Of a stretch of DNA of 64,000 nucleotides, positions 39,032 through 48,590 are shown piece after piece. Every line of letters starts with the position of its first letter. Within the stretch, counting starts at the first letter, position 1. Source of the stretch: Pseudoalteromonas lipolytica (GTDB taxonomy: Bacteria; Pseudomonadota; Gammaproteobacteria; Enterobacterales; Alteromonadaceae); assembly GCF_001306915.1 (NCBI RefSeq), contig NZ_LJTC01000005.1:1-64000 (forward strand), in the 5' to 3' direction. The notes beneath the pieces are model-generated. The model had not been told where the DNA came from. It did not search any database and saw only the letters and a program-made list of their open reading frames with translations. Position numbers and translations under genes: made by a program.

Positions 39032-39121
39032 TCTCAATGTATTCTACTATTTAACTAGATTTTCGACCTATTTTGGCTACGCTTAATACATTGCTCTTAT
39101 GAGCATGACGAAGGAACACAC

Positions 39122-40759
39122 ATGAATTACTTACGCCGTTTTACAATTTTTCAGCGCCTCGCCATGTTAGTGAGTGTGGTCGTGATAGGGCTGATATTTT
39201 TGAGCGTCTCGAGTTTAACGCAGCAATACAGCTCGCTAAAGCAAGAGCAATACATAAAAACCCAAAACCTTGTTGAGTCAGCCTACTCTATTATTGAGCA
39301 TAACTATGCGTTGTTTGAGCAAGGTAAGCTGAGTGAGCAACAAGCCAAGCAAGCAGCCCTCGAAACAATTTCTGCACTACGTTATGACAATAACAATTAC
39401 TTTTGGATCAACGATTATGAACCCGTTATGGTCATGCACCCGTTTAAGCCAGAATTAAATGGTAAATCGCTAGCGGGCAGTAAAGATCCAGATGGTGTGT
39501 TGTTATTTGTCGATATGGTTAATATCGTCAAAAAACAAGGTGAAGGTTTTATTCCCTACAAGTGGCCAAAGCCAGGTAAAGATCAGCCCGTTGATAAAAT
39601 TGCCTACGTAAAAGGGTTTGCAAAGTGGCAATGGATTGTTGGCTCTGGTGTCTACATTGATACCATTGAAGAGGCGTTCTCGTCACTTCGTACCCATGTC
39701 ATTATCACCGCGGTAGTGATTATTGCCCTACTGGTTGCGCTTAGCTACCTAATTGCCAATAGCATTCTTCGTCCGACACAACTTGCCGCAAATATGATGA
39801 AAGATATCTCACAAGGTGAAGGTGATTTAACTCAAAAGCTTGATGAAAACGGCAATGATGAAGTGTCTCGTTTGTCGCGCTACTTTAATTTGTACACGGC
39901 AAAAATGCGTGAGTCACTAAAACATGTTGCCGACAACGCAGAGCAAGTGAATCAGTTTGCCCACAGCGTTGATGATGCCAGCAAAACCAATCATTCATTT
40001 ATAGAACTGCAAAACGACAGCTCAACTCAAGTGGCCACTGCGATGGAACAAATGACCCATCAAATTCATGATGTCAGTCAGAATGCTGAACAAGCTGAGC
40101 ATGCCGCTAACGAAGCTGCACAAAATGCAGAAACGGGTAAGCAAGTTCTTAATAAGACCATCACCGCCATTGAAACCTTGTCGCGTAACATTGAACAAGT
40201 GAGTAAGGTTACTGCCGACCTTGCTGCAGAGAGTAACAACATAGGCTCAGTGCTTGATGTTATCCGCAGCATTGCAGAGCAAACCAACTTACTGGCACTC
40301 AATGCAGCCATTGAAGCAGCACGTGCTGGTGAGCAAGGTCGAGGCTTTGCCGTTGTAGCTGACGAAGTGAGAACTTTGGCAAGCCGTACAGGTAAAAGTA
40401 CCGATGAAATTCAAGCTATGATCAGTAAACTACAAACCGGTGCACAAGCTGCTGTTGATGCTGTATCAGCAAGTCAGCAGTTATCAAGTGAAACGGTTTC
40501 ACAGGCAGGTGAAGCAAATAGCTCCCTCAGTGAAATTGAACGACTAGTCACTATTATCAAAGATATGAATAGCCAAATTGCCCGCGCTACCGAGCAACAA
40601 ACCAGCGCCGCAGATGAAGTTAACTTGCGGATTAATGAGCTTTCTCAATCAACCGAGCAATCACTGTCGAATACCCAAGGACTTTCCAACGCCAGTGATA
40701 ATTTAAAGCATAGCTCACAAGCATTGAGCGATGTAGTTAACCGTTTCAAACTCGATTGA
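39122..40759 (+). CDS. Methyl-accepting chemotaxis protein with sCache sensor
   Basis: A 545-residue chemoreceptor: membrane helix 1 (about 12-30), periplasmic single-Cache-type sensor (about 35-185; [24 protein letters not shown] and [13 protein letters not shown]), membrane helix 2 (about 190-212), HAMP (about 213-265) and the long cytoplasmic signalling hairpin. The highly conserved tip [20 protein letters not shown] is at about 387-406. It controls CheA and so the flagellar motor, of which PomAB is in this window. sCache_2 sensors often bind small organic acids; the ligand here is unknown. Confidence 0.95.
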   Translation: MNYLRRFTIFQRLAMLVSVVVIGLIFLSVSSLTQQYSSLKQEQYIKTQNLVESAYSIIEHNYALFEQGKLSEQQAKQAALETISALRYDNNNYFWINDYEPVMVMHPFKPELNGKSLAGSKDPDGVLLFVDMVNIVKKQGEGFIPYKWPKPGKDQPVDKIAYVKGFAKWQWIVGSGVYIDTIEEAFSSLRTHVIITAVVIIALLVALSYLIANSILRPTQLAANMMKDISQGEGDLTQKLDENGNDEVSRLSRYFNLYTAKMRESLKHVADNAEQVNQFAHSVDDASKTNHSFIELQNDSSTQVATAMEQMTHQIHDVSQNAEQAEHAANEAAQNAETGKQVLNKTITAIETLSRNIEQVSKVTADLAAESNNIGSVLDVIRSIAEQTNLLALNAAIEAARAGEQGRGFAVVADEVRTLASRTGKSTDEIQAMISKLQTGAQAAVDAVSASQQLSSETVSQAGEANSSLSEIERLVTIIKDMNSQIARATEQQTSAADEVNLRINELSQSTEQSLSNTQGLSNASDNLKHSSQALSDVVNRFKLD

Positions 40760-40771
40760 TCACAGCAATTC

Positions 40772-40802
40772 AAAAGCCCTGCAATGGTTTGCGGGGTTTT
40801 TC
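40772..40802 (+). terminator. Terminator of the chemoreceptor gene
   Basis: A CCCTGCAA/TTGCGGGG stem with one wobble pair is followed by five T. Confidence 0.75.
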
Positions 40803-41020
40803 TATAACCTTTCTTTTTTATCCTCTAGTAATTTTTGAAGCCACCAAAAACACAACCCACTGATTTAATTAGACCTTTATTAAATAGATAAAAAAAGATG
40901 ATAAATAGATATTAACGAGATTTACATAAATAAATTAAAAAGGAACTAATGAGGTGTGCTGAATTAAATTGCCATTGGCATTTAATCACTATTACAAAAA
41001 TAATAAGGAGCGATACCAAA

Positions 41021-43192
41021 GTGCCTTCAAGAAACATACACCCCAAAAAGAACACACACTTAAAGCGTACTATGTTAGCTGCAATTTGCACTTACTCGCT
41101 ACTCGGAGTAACTAATCAAGCGCTGGCAGATACAACTCAAACAAAACAAATTCCATTACACTTTATAGTTGCAGCAACCGATAAAGATGGCGCTAATGCC
41201 AAAGTTGACCAAGCCACTATTGAGCAATCAATTGAAAACTTAAATTCACATTATCAAGGTACAGGTTACTCATATCACTATAAATCTACTGACTTCGTAA
41301 CCAACGAAGAGATGCCTGGTTTTTATGACGACGATTACTCACCAGACAATAGAGTGTTATTTATTGAGCCTTATTTTGATAAATCAGCTTTAAATGTCAT
41401 GGTCGCAGACTTTGATGGCGTCAATGGTAATGCGTTTTTTCCTTACTTTGGCGTAGATGGTGTGTTAATTGATACAGAAGATCTTGTTACAACGACACTC
41501 GCACATGAAATCGGCCATAACCTCAGTTTATTGCATACCTTTGCCGATGGTGATGATGAACCTATTTCAGTGCAAATCGGTGAACGTGGCTACTTGTACG
41601 GTGACCAGATAATCGACACCCCTCCTTCTTTTGATGACTTAGATGATGATATTGAAAATTGCGAATACACAGGCTCTGCCGAAGATGAAGAAGGTACTCC
41701 CTACGCCCCTGATGCCAAAAACATAATGAGCCAAGGAAAAAATACCTGCCGTACGCACTTTTCTGCACAACAAATAGACCGTATGCAGTACGTTTTGCAA
41801 AGAGATAAATACCATCTTTTTAATCAATTTGGTGAAGGTAGAACCGTACCAAACTGCGAAAACTCAATTATAGTTACTCAATTCCCACATATAGATGGCT
41901 TTAATTTTAATCAAGAAATAGCGCAGCCATGGGTTCAAGATGTAGCTAATAACGGCTTCTTTTTTAGAACCTCACCTGATTCAAATTCAAGCAGAACAGG
42001 TGCTGATGAACCCTTTGAGGGGCACAGCTATTTACAAATTGATAGTAGCAAACGGGATGACACTGATTTTGATGACATTGTATATGCCAAAAAAGGTGAC
42101 AAATTAAACTACTTAAGCCCTTGCTATGACTTGAGCTTCATCGAAAAACCGACATTGGAGTTTTACTTCAATATGCACGGCAAAGATATGGGAACTAGTA
42201 TTATCGAGGTATCCGCCGATAATGCGCAAACGTGGGCTGAGTTATGGCGAAAAGAAGGCCAACAACACTCCGACGGCGACATTTGGGAAAAAGTGACGGT
42301 TGATCTATCTAACTACAGAACAACTCCCGCACAGCTGAGACTAAGTCATATCATAGAAGGTGAAAAAGGTGATGCGTCATTTGATCTTTTCACTGTTTCG
42401 GGCACTCAACCTCAGCAAGATTATGAATTTAATAGTAATACTCTCAATATAGCCGAAGACGAAAATGAAGTAACATTCAAGGTCATTAAAAACTCAGGCT
42501 TAGATAGTAGTTCGAAAATACGAATTTACACCGAAGACGTGGATGCTATTGCTGGAGAAGATTATACAGCACTTGATGAGACCCTTACTTTTTCGAGCCA
42601 AGAAACTGAAAAAGAACTAGCTATAAATATATTTGATAATAATGAAGTTGATGGTTCTCGCTCTTTTAATATCAAACTAGCATCTGATGAAAGTGACATA
42701 ATCTTCAATGAATCAATTGTAACGATTGAAGACAACGATGTTGATTTCAGCTATGAATTAGACATTTCAGACACACAAATATCTGAAAATAGCGGCCAAC
42801 TATTAGTTGGTATAATCAAATCCGATCCAACCGATTTTGAAACAAAAGTTCGTATAAAAACGACGGATGATAGCGCGGTCGGCGGCACTGATTTTACAGC
42901 TCTTGATGAAGTACTTACCTTTGCTCAAGGCGAAACACAAAAAGACATTACGATCGACATTATTGATAATTCAGAGGTAGATGGCTCAAGACGCTTCACT
43001 CTCGTATTAGAGTCTGAATCATTCAATGAAAAATACGCTGATGAAGTAATCACAATCACCAATGAAGATGGTATTCCAGAGCATGCAACCCCAGATGATA
43101 AAGCAAGCGGCAGTGTATCAGGTTACTTTACACTAATGCTCGGCGCACTGTGCTTTATTCGTAGAAACCGAAAGAAGAACATAAAAGACTAA
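41021..43192 (+). CDS. Secreted M43-like metalloprotease with two Calx-beta repeats
   Basis: About 723 residues: signal peptide (KRTMLAAICTYSLLGVTNQALA, about 16-37), a metalloprotease domain with HEIGHNLSLLH (first His at 162) and a later NIMSQGKN Met-turn candidate, a jelly-roll-like segment (about 300-465), two Calx-beta repeats (about 470-575 and 580-690, both with VDGSR and FTALDE/YTALDE) and a C-terminal tail GSVSGYFTLMLGALCFIRRNRKK. The zinc motif resembles pappalysins (HExxHxxGxxH) with Ser at the Gly position. The tail resembles GlyGly-CTERM sorting signals cut by rhombosortase. GTG at 41021 has AAGGAG ten bases upstream; an upstream in-frame ATG at 40949 also has a Shine-Dalgarno but gives an overlong signal. 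Confidence 0.82.
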   Translation: MPSRNIHPKKNTHLKRTMLAAICTYSLLGVTNQALADTTQTKQIPLHFIVAATDKDGANAKVDQATIEQSIENLNSHYQGTGYSYHYKSTDFVTNEEMPGFYDDDYSPDNRVLFIEPYFDKSALNVMVADFDGVNGNAFFPYFGVDGVLIDTEDLVTTTLAHEIGHNLSLLHTFADGDDEPISVQIGERGYLYGDQIIDTPPSFDDLDDDIENCEYTGSAEDEEGTPYAPDAKNIMSQGKNTCRTHFSAQQIDRMQYVLQRDKYHLFNQFGEGRTVPNCENSIIVTQFPHIDGFNFNQEIAQPWVQDVANNGFFFRTSPDSNSSRTGADEPFEGHSYLQIDSSKRDDTDFDDIVYAKKGDKLNYLSPCYDLSFIEKPTLEFYFNMHGKDMGTSIIEVSADNAQTWAELWRKEGQQHSDGDIWEKVTVDLSNYRTTPAQLRLSHIIEGEKGDASFDLFTVSGTQPQQDYEFNSNTLNIAEDENEVTFKVIKNSGLDSSSKIRIYTEDVDAIAGEDYTALDETLTFSSQETEKELAINIFDNNEVDGSRSFNIKLASDESDIIFNESIVTIEDNDVDFSYELDISDTQISENSGQLLVGIIKSDPTDFETKVRIKTTDDSAVGGTDFTALDEVLTFAQGETQKDITIDIIDNSEVDGSRRFTLVLESESFNEKYADEVITITNEDGIPEHATPDDKASGSVSGYFTLMLGALCFIRRNRKKNIKD

Positions 43193-43200
43193 ACCTGACC

Positions 43201-43248
43201 AAGCATAGGCTTTAGAGCACAGGGTTGTGTCTAAAGCTTATGCTTTTT
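43201..43248 (+). terminator. Long-stem terminator after the M43-like protease
   Basis: A 16-bp stem with one G-T wobble (AAGCATAGGCTTTAGA with TCTAAAGCTTATGCTT) and an inner CACA/TGTG extension is followed by T residues. It probably serves the converging aminopeptidase gene as well. Confidence 0.8.
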
Positions 43249-43259
43249 AAACTTACAAC

Positions 43260-44783
43260 TTACAAACAATAACGAGCGAATAAGCTGCTTACTGTTGCGG
43301 CGGTAGGCTTGCCATGTTGCCAATCACCACCTTCTACACCACTGCCTGCGATATCCATATGAACATACGGTAATGGCTGCGCTGATTCAGTACCATGTTT
43401 ATCTAAACCACCAACAATCGCTAAGAATGCCATTGGGAACTGATGACCACGTGCAGTTACAGCAGAAGCTGCATTGTTACTTGATAGTACGTCATCAGCT
43501 AATGTGCGAGGGCGAATGAAGTCATAATCTTCACGGCGGCTACGAGATACTTCTGCGCCATCTGCCCATAAATCGCCTAAGTCAGCAATTTGGCGCGAAA
43601 TTTTCGCCGCGCGAGCTGGACCATTTTCAACATACGCACTGTAAGGACCCATAGCACGTGCTGCGTGGCCTGTTAGTGTTGCAACAGTGAATAGCTCTGG
43701 ATTCACTTCGTTTAAAGCGCGATCTTTCATTTCGCTTAGTAAGTCGCCCATAGCTAAACGGCCTTCAGCATCTGTGTTACCGATACGAACACGTACACCT
43801 TCGCGGCTAGTAATGATTTCATCAGGAACAAAACAATCAGAACCAATTGAGTTACGAACTACGGCTAAGTAAGCAATCACTTTTACGCCTTTTGGTGCAA
43901 AGTCAGCCACTGATTTCATAAAGCCAGCAACCGAAGCAGCACCGCCTTTATCACGGCTCATACCTGCCATAAAGCCACCCACTTTAAGGTCTGCACCACC
44001 GGTATCGTAAACTAAACCTTTACCAACAAACATTAAGGTACGCTCAACATCGCCTTCAGGCACGTATTCTAGTTTTACAACACGTGGGTGATGACGCTCA
44101 ACAGCATAAGATGCGCGCGCTACGGTGCTCATCATTGGGTAATCTTTATCGATAGTGTTGATATCTGAAATCACTTCAACAGACACCTTACTACCAGCAA
44201 ATAACTCAACGCAGTAGTCTGCAAAACGAGGTGGTGCCATACGCTCAGGCTCTGTACCACATAAATCACGTGCAGCGTATTGACCTGCAGCAATAGCATT
44301 AAGCGCTTTGCTCATTGCCTCGTCTGCACCCACTAGGCTAATTTGGCTAATTGGTTCAATCGCTTGGCCGTGGAACTCACGTGCCTCAAGTGGTTGCCAA
44401 AGCGCTTGGCAAGCACCTAAATAAGCCACTTCAAGGGCATGCTTGTAACGGCTATCTTGATTTACGTTAGCAAGTAAAATTGCAGGCTGAGTGCTACCCG
44501 ATGCTTTCGCTTCTAGTACACCTTGCTTTGCTGCATCAAAGTAACGACGTACATCATCATAATCACGGTTTAGAGGGCCTGTAGGCGCTAAAATAACGCG
44601 TTTAGAGTCAATTACAAGTAATGTCACTTGTTTGCCAATACGTGCGTCTACAGCTTGTTGAGCGCTAATAGCTTGACTTAAGCTTGCGTCTGCTAAAGAA
44701 GAAAAATCATCACCGATAATAATCAATGCATCGTGATTTGCATCCGCTAGTTGAGGGGCTGCAACTGCATGAGGGTATGCCAT
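43260..44783 (-). CDS. Leucyl aminopeptidase family (M17) protein
   Basis: A 507-residue M17 metallopeptidase. The family signature NTDAEGRLAMGDLL and the metal-ligand stretch VGKGLVYDTGGADLKVGGFMAGMSRDKGGAA are present. It removes N-terminal residues from peptides in the cytoplasm. The frame opens 42 bases further upstream, but the ATG at 44783 (MAYPHAVAAPQL) has AGGA at a fitting distance. It follows cstA on the same strand; CstA-type carriers take up peptides or pyruvate, so the pairing may be functional. Confidence 0.9.
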   Translation of the reverse strand: MAYPHAVAAPQLADANHDALIIIGDDFSSLADASLSQAISAQQAVDARIGKQVTLLVIDSKRVILAPTGPLNRDYDDVRRYFDAAKQGVLEAKASGSTQPAILLANVNQDSRYKHALEVAYLGACQALWQPLEAREFHGQAIEPISQISLVGADEAMSKALNAIAAGQYAARDLCGTEPERMAPPRFADYCVELFAGSKVSVEVISDINTIDKDYPMMSTVARASYAVERHHPRVVKLEYVPEGDVERTLMFVGKGLVYDTGGADLKVGGFMAGMSRDKGGAASVAGFMKSVADFAPKGVKVIAYLAVVRNSIGSDCFVPDEIITSREGVRVRIGNTDAEGRLAMGDLLSEMKDRALNEVNPELFTVATLTGHAARAMGPYSAYVENGPARAAKISRQIADLGDLWADGAEVSRSRREDYDFIRPRTLADDVLSSNNAASAVTARGHQFPMAFLAIVGGLDKHGTESAQPLPYVHMDIAGSGVEGGDWQHGKPTAATVSSLFARYCL

Positions 44784-44840
44784 AAAAAAGGTCCTGCTGT
44801 TAAAAACATAGGACCTTATTATCATTGATTTAGGGCGCTA

Positions 44841-44879
44841 TTGCCAGCCAAGTAAGATAGCTTACTATAAGGCTGGCAA
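44841..44879 (-). other. Hairpin between cstA and the M17 peptidase gene
   Basis: TTGCCAGCC (44841-44849) pairs with GGCTGGCAA (44871-44879), with an inner GTAAG/CTTAC. It has no T-tract, so it may be an mRNA-stabilising or processing structure rather than a terminator. Confidence 0.5.
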
Positions 44880-44886
44880 GCTAAGT

Positions 44887-46569
44887 TTACTGCTCTGTAA
44901 TGTGTGCTGAGTCTTTACGATGCTTAACAATTACAGACCAAGCTTCAAGCATAACCAGTACGCTCACAACCAGTACTAACAAATCAAGTGTCACCAGTAA
45001 CCAGTTACCTTGTTGATAGTACTCGCCCAATTTAATAACCCCAGCAAAGAACGCCATAACGAGTACAAAACTCATTGGTATAAGCGTGTATTTAGCTGGG
45101 CGATTCGCTTTAATTAACATTACCGAAATCACCAGTAAGGTTAAGCTTGCTAAGATTTGGTTAGTCGAACCGAATAACGGCCAAATGATCATACCGCCGC
45201 TACCGTCAGCGCCACCAGCTCCAAAGGCAAGCAGTAAACAGCTTAGAACTGCAATAAGTGTAGCTACAATACCATTACGAATGATGCTGATATTATAAAT
45301 ATCACCCCACTCTTGAATTATATAACGCTGCAGGCGTACGCCAGAGTCCATGGTAGTCCCCGCAAACAAGACCACCATCACGGCAAGTAAGGTTGATGCC
45401 ACCTCTTGCGAGATACCCCAACCACTTTCAATTAAGTTAGCGCCACCATTAATAAAGGCGCTGACACTACCTGCACCTAAGTGACTATAAATTTCATGCC
45501 ATTCTTCAGGTGATACAGCAAGTGCAACACCACTAACTGCAACGAGTGTTATAAGTGCAAGCATACCTTCGCCTACCGCACCTAAGTAACCCACAAAGCG
45601 GCCATCAGTTTCCTTGTTCAGCTGCTTAGAACTGGTACCTGAAGACACAATACCGTGGAAACCCGATACCGCACCACAAGCTATGGTCACAAATAGCAAT
45701 GGAATAATACTTGGTGTATCAACCGCCGTTTGCGTATTAAACGCAGGCGCTGTGATATCTGGCATTGACACAAACACCGCACCGTAAAGAAGCACTAAGC
45801 CAACCAATAACTGCATACCGTTGATAAAGTCACGAGGCTGTAACAGCATCCATACTGGCAATAACGAAGCAATGGCTGCATAGATAAATAAGATAATGAT
45901 CCAGTTCGCATTCGCACTTAGACCAAACATTTCATCAGGTAATGAAATTGGCATACCACTACCAAGGTAAATGGTGTAATAAAGAATTCCCACACCAACT
46001 AAACAAAGCGGAATTAACGACACTTTACGGCGTAGTAACTGGCCAATAACTAAGGCCACTACAATCGCTGACCAAGCGGGGAATACCGCGTTAGGTTGCG
46101 ATACAAATGACTTGGCAATAACCACACCAAAAACGGCATTCACCATCAGCAGCACTAAGAACACCACAATCATAAATAGCGCACGGGTACGCTTACCAAT
46201 TACGCTTTCAGATAAAGCGCCCATTGATTTGCCTTTGTTACGCGCGCTGGCCCAAAGAGCCCCCATGTCGTGAACACCAGCAAAAAAGATAGTACCAAAT
46301 ACCACCCAAAGTACCGCAGGCACCCAGCCCCAATATACGGCAATAGCAGGGCCAACAATTGGCGCAGCACCTGCAACAGAGGTGAAATGGTGGCCCCATA
46401 ACACAACTTTGTTAGTTGGCACATAATCCACACCATCCTCAAGTTCATGAGCTGGTGTGACAAAATTATCATCCATTTTAAATATTTTTTCGGCGATGAA
46501 TTTCGAATAAAAGAACCATCCGAACAACATACCGACTATTCCGAGCAGCACGATTACGACCGATTGCAT
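44887..46569 (-). CDS. cstA: CstA family carbon starvation/pyruvate-peptide transporter
   Basis: A 560-residue protein with about 14-16 membrane helices, matching CstA: FGWFFYSKFIAEKIF, FTSVAGAAPIVGPAIAVYWGW, GTIFFAGVHDMGALWAS and SSGTSSKQL. CstA-family proteins take up peptides and, in E. coli, pyruvate under carbon limitation. The ATG at 46569 is preferred to the one six bases upstream because it has AGAGAG at the proper spacing. Expression under starvation (CRP) is known in E. coli; no clear CRP site was identified here. Confidence 0.93.
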   Translation of the reverse strand: MQSVVIVLLGIVGMLFGWFFYSKFIAEKIFKMDDNFVTPAHELEDGVDYVPTNKVVLWGHHFTSVAGAAPIVGPAIAVYWGWVPAVLWVVFGTIFFAGVHDMGALWASARNKGKSMGALSESVIGKRTRALFMIVVFLVLLMVNAVFGVVIAKSFVSQPNAVFPAWSAIVVALVIGQLLRRKVSLIPLCLVGVGILYYTIYLGSGMPISLPDEMFGLSANANWIIILFIYAAIASLLPVWMLLQPRDFINGMQLLVGLVLLYGAVFVSMPDITAPAFNTQTAVDTPSIIPLLFVTIACGAVSGFHGIVSSGTSSKQLNKETDGRFVGYLGAVGEGMLALITLVAVSGVALAVSPEEWHEIYSHLGAGSVSAFINGGANLIESGWGISQEVASTLLAVMVVLFAGTTMDSGVRLQRYIIQEWGDIYNISIIRNGIVATLIAVLSCLLLAFGAGGADGSGGMIIWPLFGSTNQILASLTLLVISVMLIKANRPAKYTLIPMSFVLVMAFFAGVIKLGEYYQQGNWLLVTLDLLVLVVSVLVMLEAWSVIVKHRKDSAHITEQ

Positions 46570-46675
46570 AGTCATCTCTCTTATTAAGTTATAATGTTGT
46601 CTAAGGTGTTGAACTAGGCAGGCCTAGCACCCCAACTAGACACTAACAAACTTTCAAGCACCAAGGTGTTAACCT

Positions 46676-47728
46676 TTAGTCTAATATACTCAGCTGAAAA
46701 TGCTCGTGAGCCTGACTCTTTATTCCGACACCTATCCCTAACAGGCGTACTGGCTGGTTATTACCTCGCTCATAGGCTTTGCTCATTAACTCAGCAAAAA
46801 TGCGTTCGTCTAATTGATGGTGGCTTTGATCGGCACTGGTCACGACAAAATTGGCAAACTTGACCTTCACCGATAATTTATTGATGCGGTTGTTTAACTG
46901 TTGTTTATCAAGACGGCGGGTTAATTCATCCATCAAGCGGGGTAACTGGCTTAAACACTCGTCTAAATTATTTTTGTTGTATTCATAGGTGTGCTCAACA
47001 CTGAGTGACTTTCGTACTCGCTCAGTTGACACTTTGCCAACGTACTCGCCTGCACACTTTTGATATAAAGAGACGCCAAAATTACCAATGTGCTGCTGCA
47101 TCCAATTAACCCCTTTCGCACGCACATCAGCCCCTGTGTAAAGCCCTTTAAGTTGCAGCTTTTCTAAGGTCACCTTGCCAACGCCGGGAATTTTGCCAAG
47201 CGGTAAACTCGCCAAAAAGTCATCAACTTGATCGGGTAATACCACAAACTGACCATTAGGCTTATTTTCATCGCTGGCTATTTTGGCAATAAACTTTATT
47301 GGCGCAACGCCCGCTGAGGCTGTCAGCCCAGTGGTGTCATAGATTTCTTGGCGGATTTGCTGTGCCATGAGTGTTGCACTACCTTTGCATGCGGTACTGT
47401 CGGTTACATCAAGGTAGGCTTCATCTAACGATAACGGCTCAATAAGGTCAGTGTACTTTGCAAAAATGGCGCGAATTTGCGTGGAGATTTCTTTATAAAC
47501 CTGCATTCGTCCGGGCACGATAACCAGATCGGGGCACAGTTGTTTGGCATGATAGTTAGACATGGCCGAGCGCACACCATATTTACGGGCAATATAGTTG
47601 GCTGTTGAAAGCACCCCGCGACGACTATTACCACCTATAGCCAGAGGCACATTGGCAAGCGCGGGGTTATCACGCATCTCTACAGCTGCATAAAAGCAGT
47701 CCATATCGATGTGAATGAATTTTTTCAT
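46676..47728 (-). CDS. dinB: DNA polymerase IV
   Basis: A 350-residue Y-family polymerase, about the length of E. coli DinB. The catalytic carboxylates are in FIHIDMDCFYAAVE (residues 3-16) and SLDEAYLDVT (about 100-109), and the helix-hairpin-helix GKIPGVGKVT follows. It performs error-prone translesion synthesis in the SOS response. ATG at 47728 is chosen over the GTG at 47737, which would start only a few bases from the LexA box (47741-47760). Confidence 0.95.
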   Translation of the reverse strand: MKKFIHIDMDCFYAAVEMRDNPALANVPLAIGGNSRRGVLSTANYIARKYGVRSAMSNYHAKQLCPDLVIVPGRMQVYKEISTQIRAIFAKYTDLIEPLSLDEAYLDVTDSTACKGSATLMAQQIRQEIYDTTGLTASAGVAPIKFIAKIASDENKPNGQFVVLPDQVDDFLASLPLGKIPGVGKVTLEKLQLKGLYTGADVRAKGVNWMQQHIGNFGVSLYQKCAGEYVGKVSTERVRKSLSVEHTYEYNKNNLDECLSQLPRLMDELTRRLDKQQLNNRINKLSVKVKFANFVVTSADQSHHQLDERIFAELMSKAYERGNNQPVRLLGIGVGIKSQAHEHFQLSILD

Positions 47729-47740
47729 CAGGAACACAAC

Positions 47741-47760
47741 AACTGTTTATATATACAGTT
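47741..47760 (-). promoter_or_regulatory. LexA/SOS box upstream of dinB
   Basis: AACTGTTTATATATACAGTT is a near-perfect dyad with the LexA core CTGT-N8-ACAG and an alternating TA centre, 12 bp before the dinB ATG. It supports SOS control of dinB, as in E. coli. Confidence 0.9.
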
Positions 47761-47789
47761 ATTATATTTAAACTTCCTGAGAGTGCAAG

Positions 47790-47996
47790 CTAAGAGGTTT
47801 GGCTTGTTTGTTGGTTTGGCTTTTTGCGACTGATAAGCCGTGCGCCAAATAACCAAAAGGCGGCTTCGAATAACAAGCCCACGACAATTAAAGCGATAAA
47901 TCCTGACATTGTGCCCATGCTATAACAGAGCAAAGCTAGAGCAAGTAAGATGAAAAGTGCAATCCACTTTATCACCCTCAAGGTTAGTTGCTGCAT
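47790..47996 (-). CDS. Small two-helix membrane protein, unknown function
   Basis: A 68-residue protein with two hydrophobic helices (about 8-27 and 31-52) and a polar C-terminus (LISRKKPNQQTSQTS). It is upstream of dinB on the same strand but separated from it by the LexA box, so it is probably transcribed independently. It has no family known to me; it may be a conserved membrane stub. Confidence 0.55.
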   Translation of the reverse strand: MQQLTLRVIKWIALFILLALALLCYSMGTMSGFIALIVVGLLFEAAFWLFGARLISRKKPNQQTSQTS

Positions 47997-48149
47997 AATT
48001 AAGGTCCTTTAATGTGTGTTCATTTTACTCACACTTTACGTAAGCGTGAACTTATAAATCTAGCACGATTTACTGAGATTTCTAATTTCCTTGAGCTAAA
48101 AGCATCATATTGCTAACCTAAGTTTTCTCACAATCAATGAAGATTTACT

Positions 48150-48578
48150 ATGCAATCGTTTATAGAACAACACCCTATCAGAACCAAAATAAATGTCGCA
48201 TGGGGTGAAATGGATGCCCTTCAACACGTTAATAATGTGGTGTACTTTCGCTACTTCGAAACAGCTCGTATCGATTTTTTCACTCAACTAGGCTTTCTTA
48301 AAGATTTACAAGTAACAGGTGTGGGTCCGGTGATCAGCGAGAACAATGCTCGCTATAAACGCCCAGTAACATTTCCTGATACGGTGCATGTTGGTGTTAA
48401 GATTAGTGACATTGAACACGATCGCTTTATGATGCATTACACTGTATTTAGTGAAAGCCAAGACGCAGTAACAACCATTGGCTCATCACAAGTGGTTATG
48501 TTTAATTTTAAAACGGGTAAAAAAGCTCAGTTAAATGATGAGTTATTAACTGCACTTAAAGCCCATTCTAGCGATTAA
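48150..48578 (+). CDS. Acyl-CoA thioesterase, 4HBT hotdog fold
   Basis: A 142-residue hotdog protein with the catalytic-type block WGEMDALQHVNNVVYFRYFETARIDFF (residues about 18-44; Asp/His pattern of the YbgC/FadM group) and VTFPDTVHVGV. It hydrolyses an acyl-CoA thioester; the chain length cannot be told. It is followed 12 bases later by the aldo/keto reductase gene and probably forms an operon with it. Confidence 0.88.
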   Translation: MQSFIEQHPIRTKINVAWGEMDALQHVNNVVYFRYFETARIDFFTQLGFLKDLQVTGVGPVISENNARYKRPVTFPDTVHVGVKISDIEHDRFMMHYTVFSESQDAVTTIGSSQVVMFNFKTGKKAQLNDELLTALKAHSSD

Positions 48579-48590
48579 CAAGGATCTATT

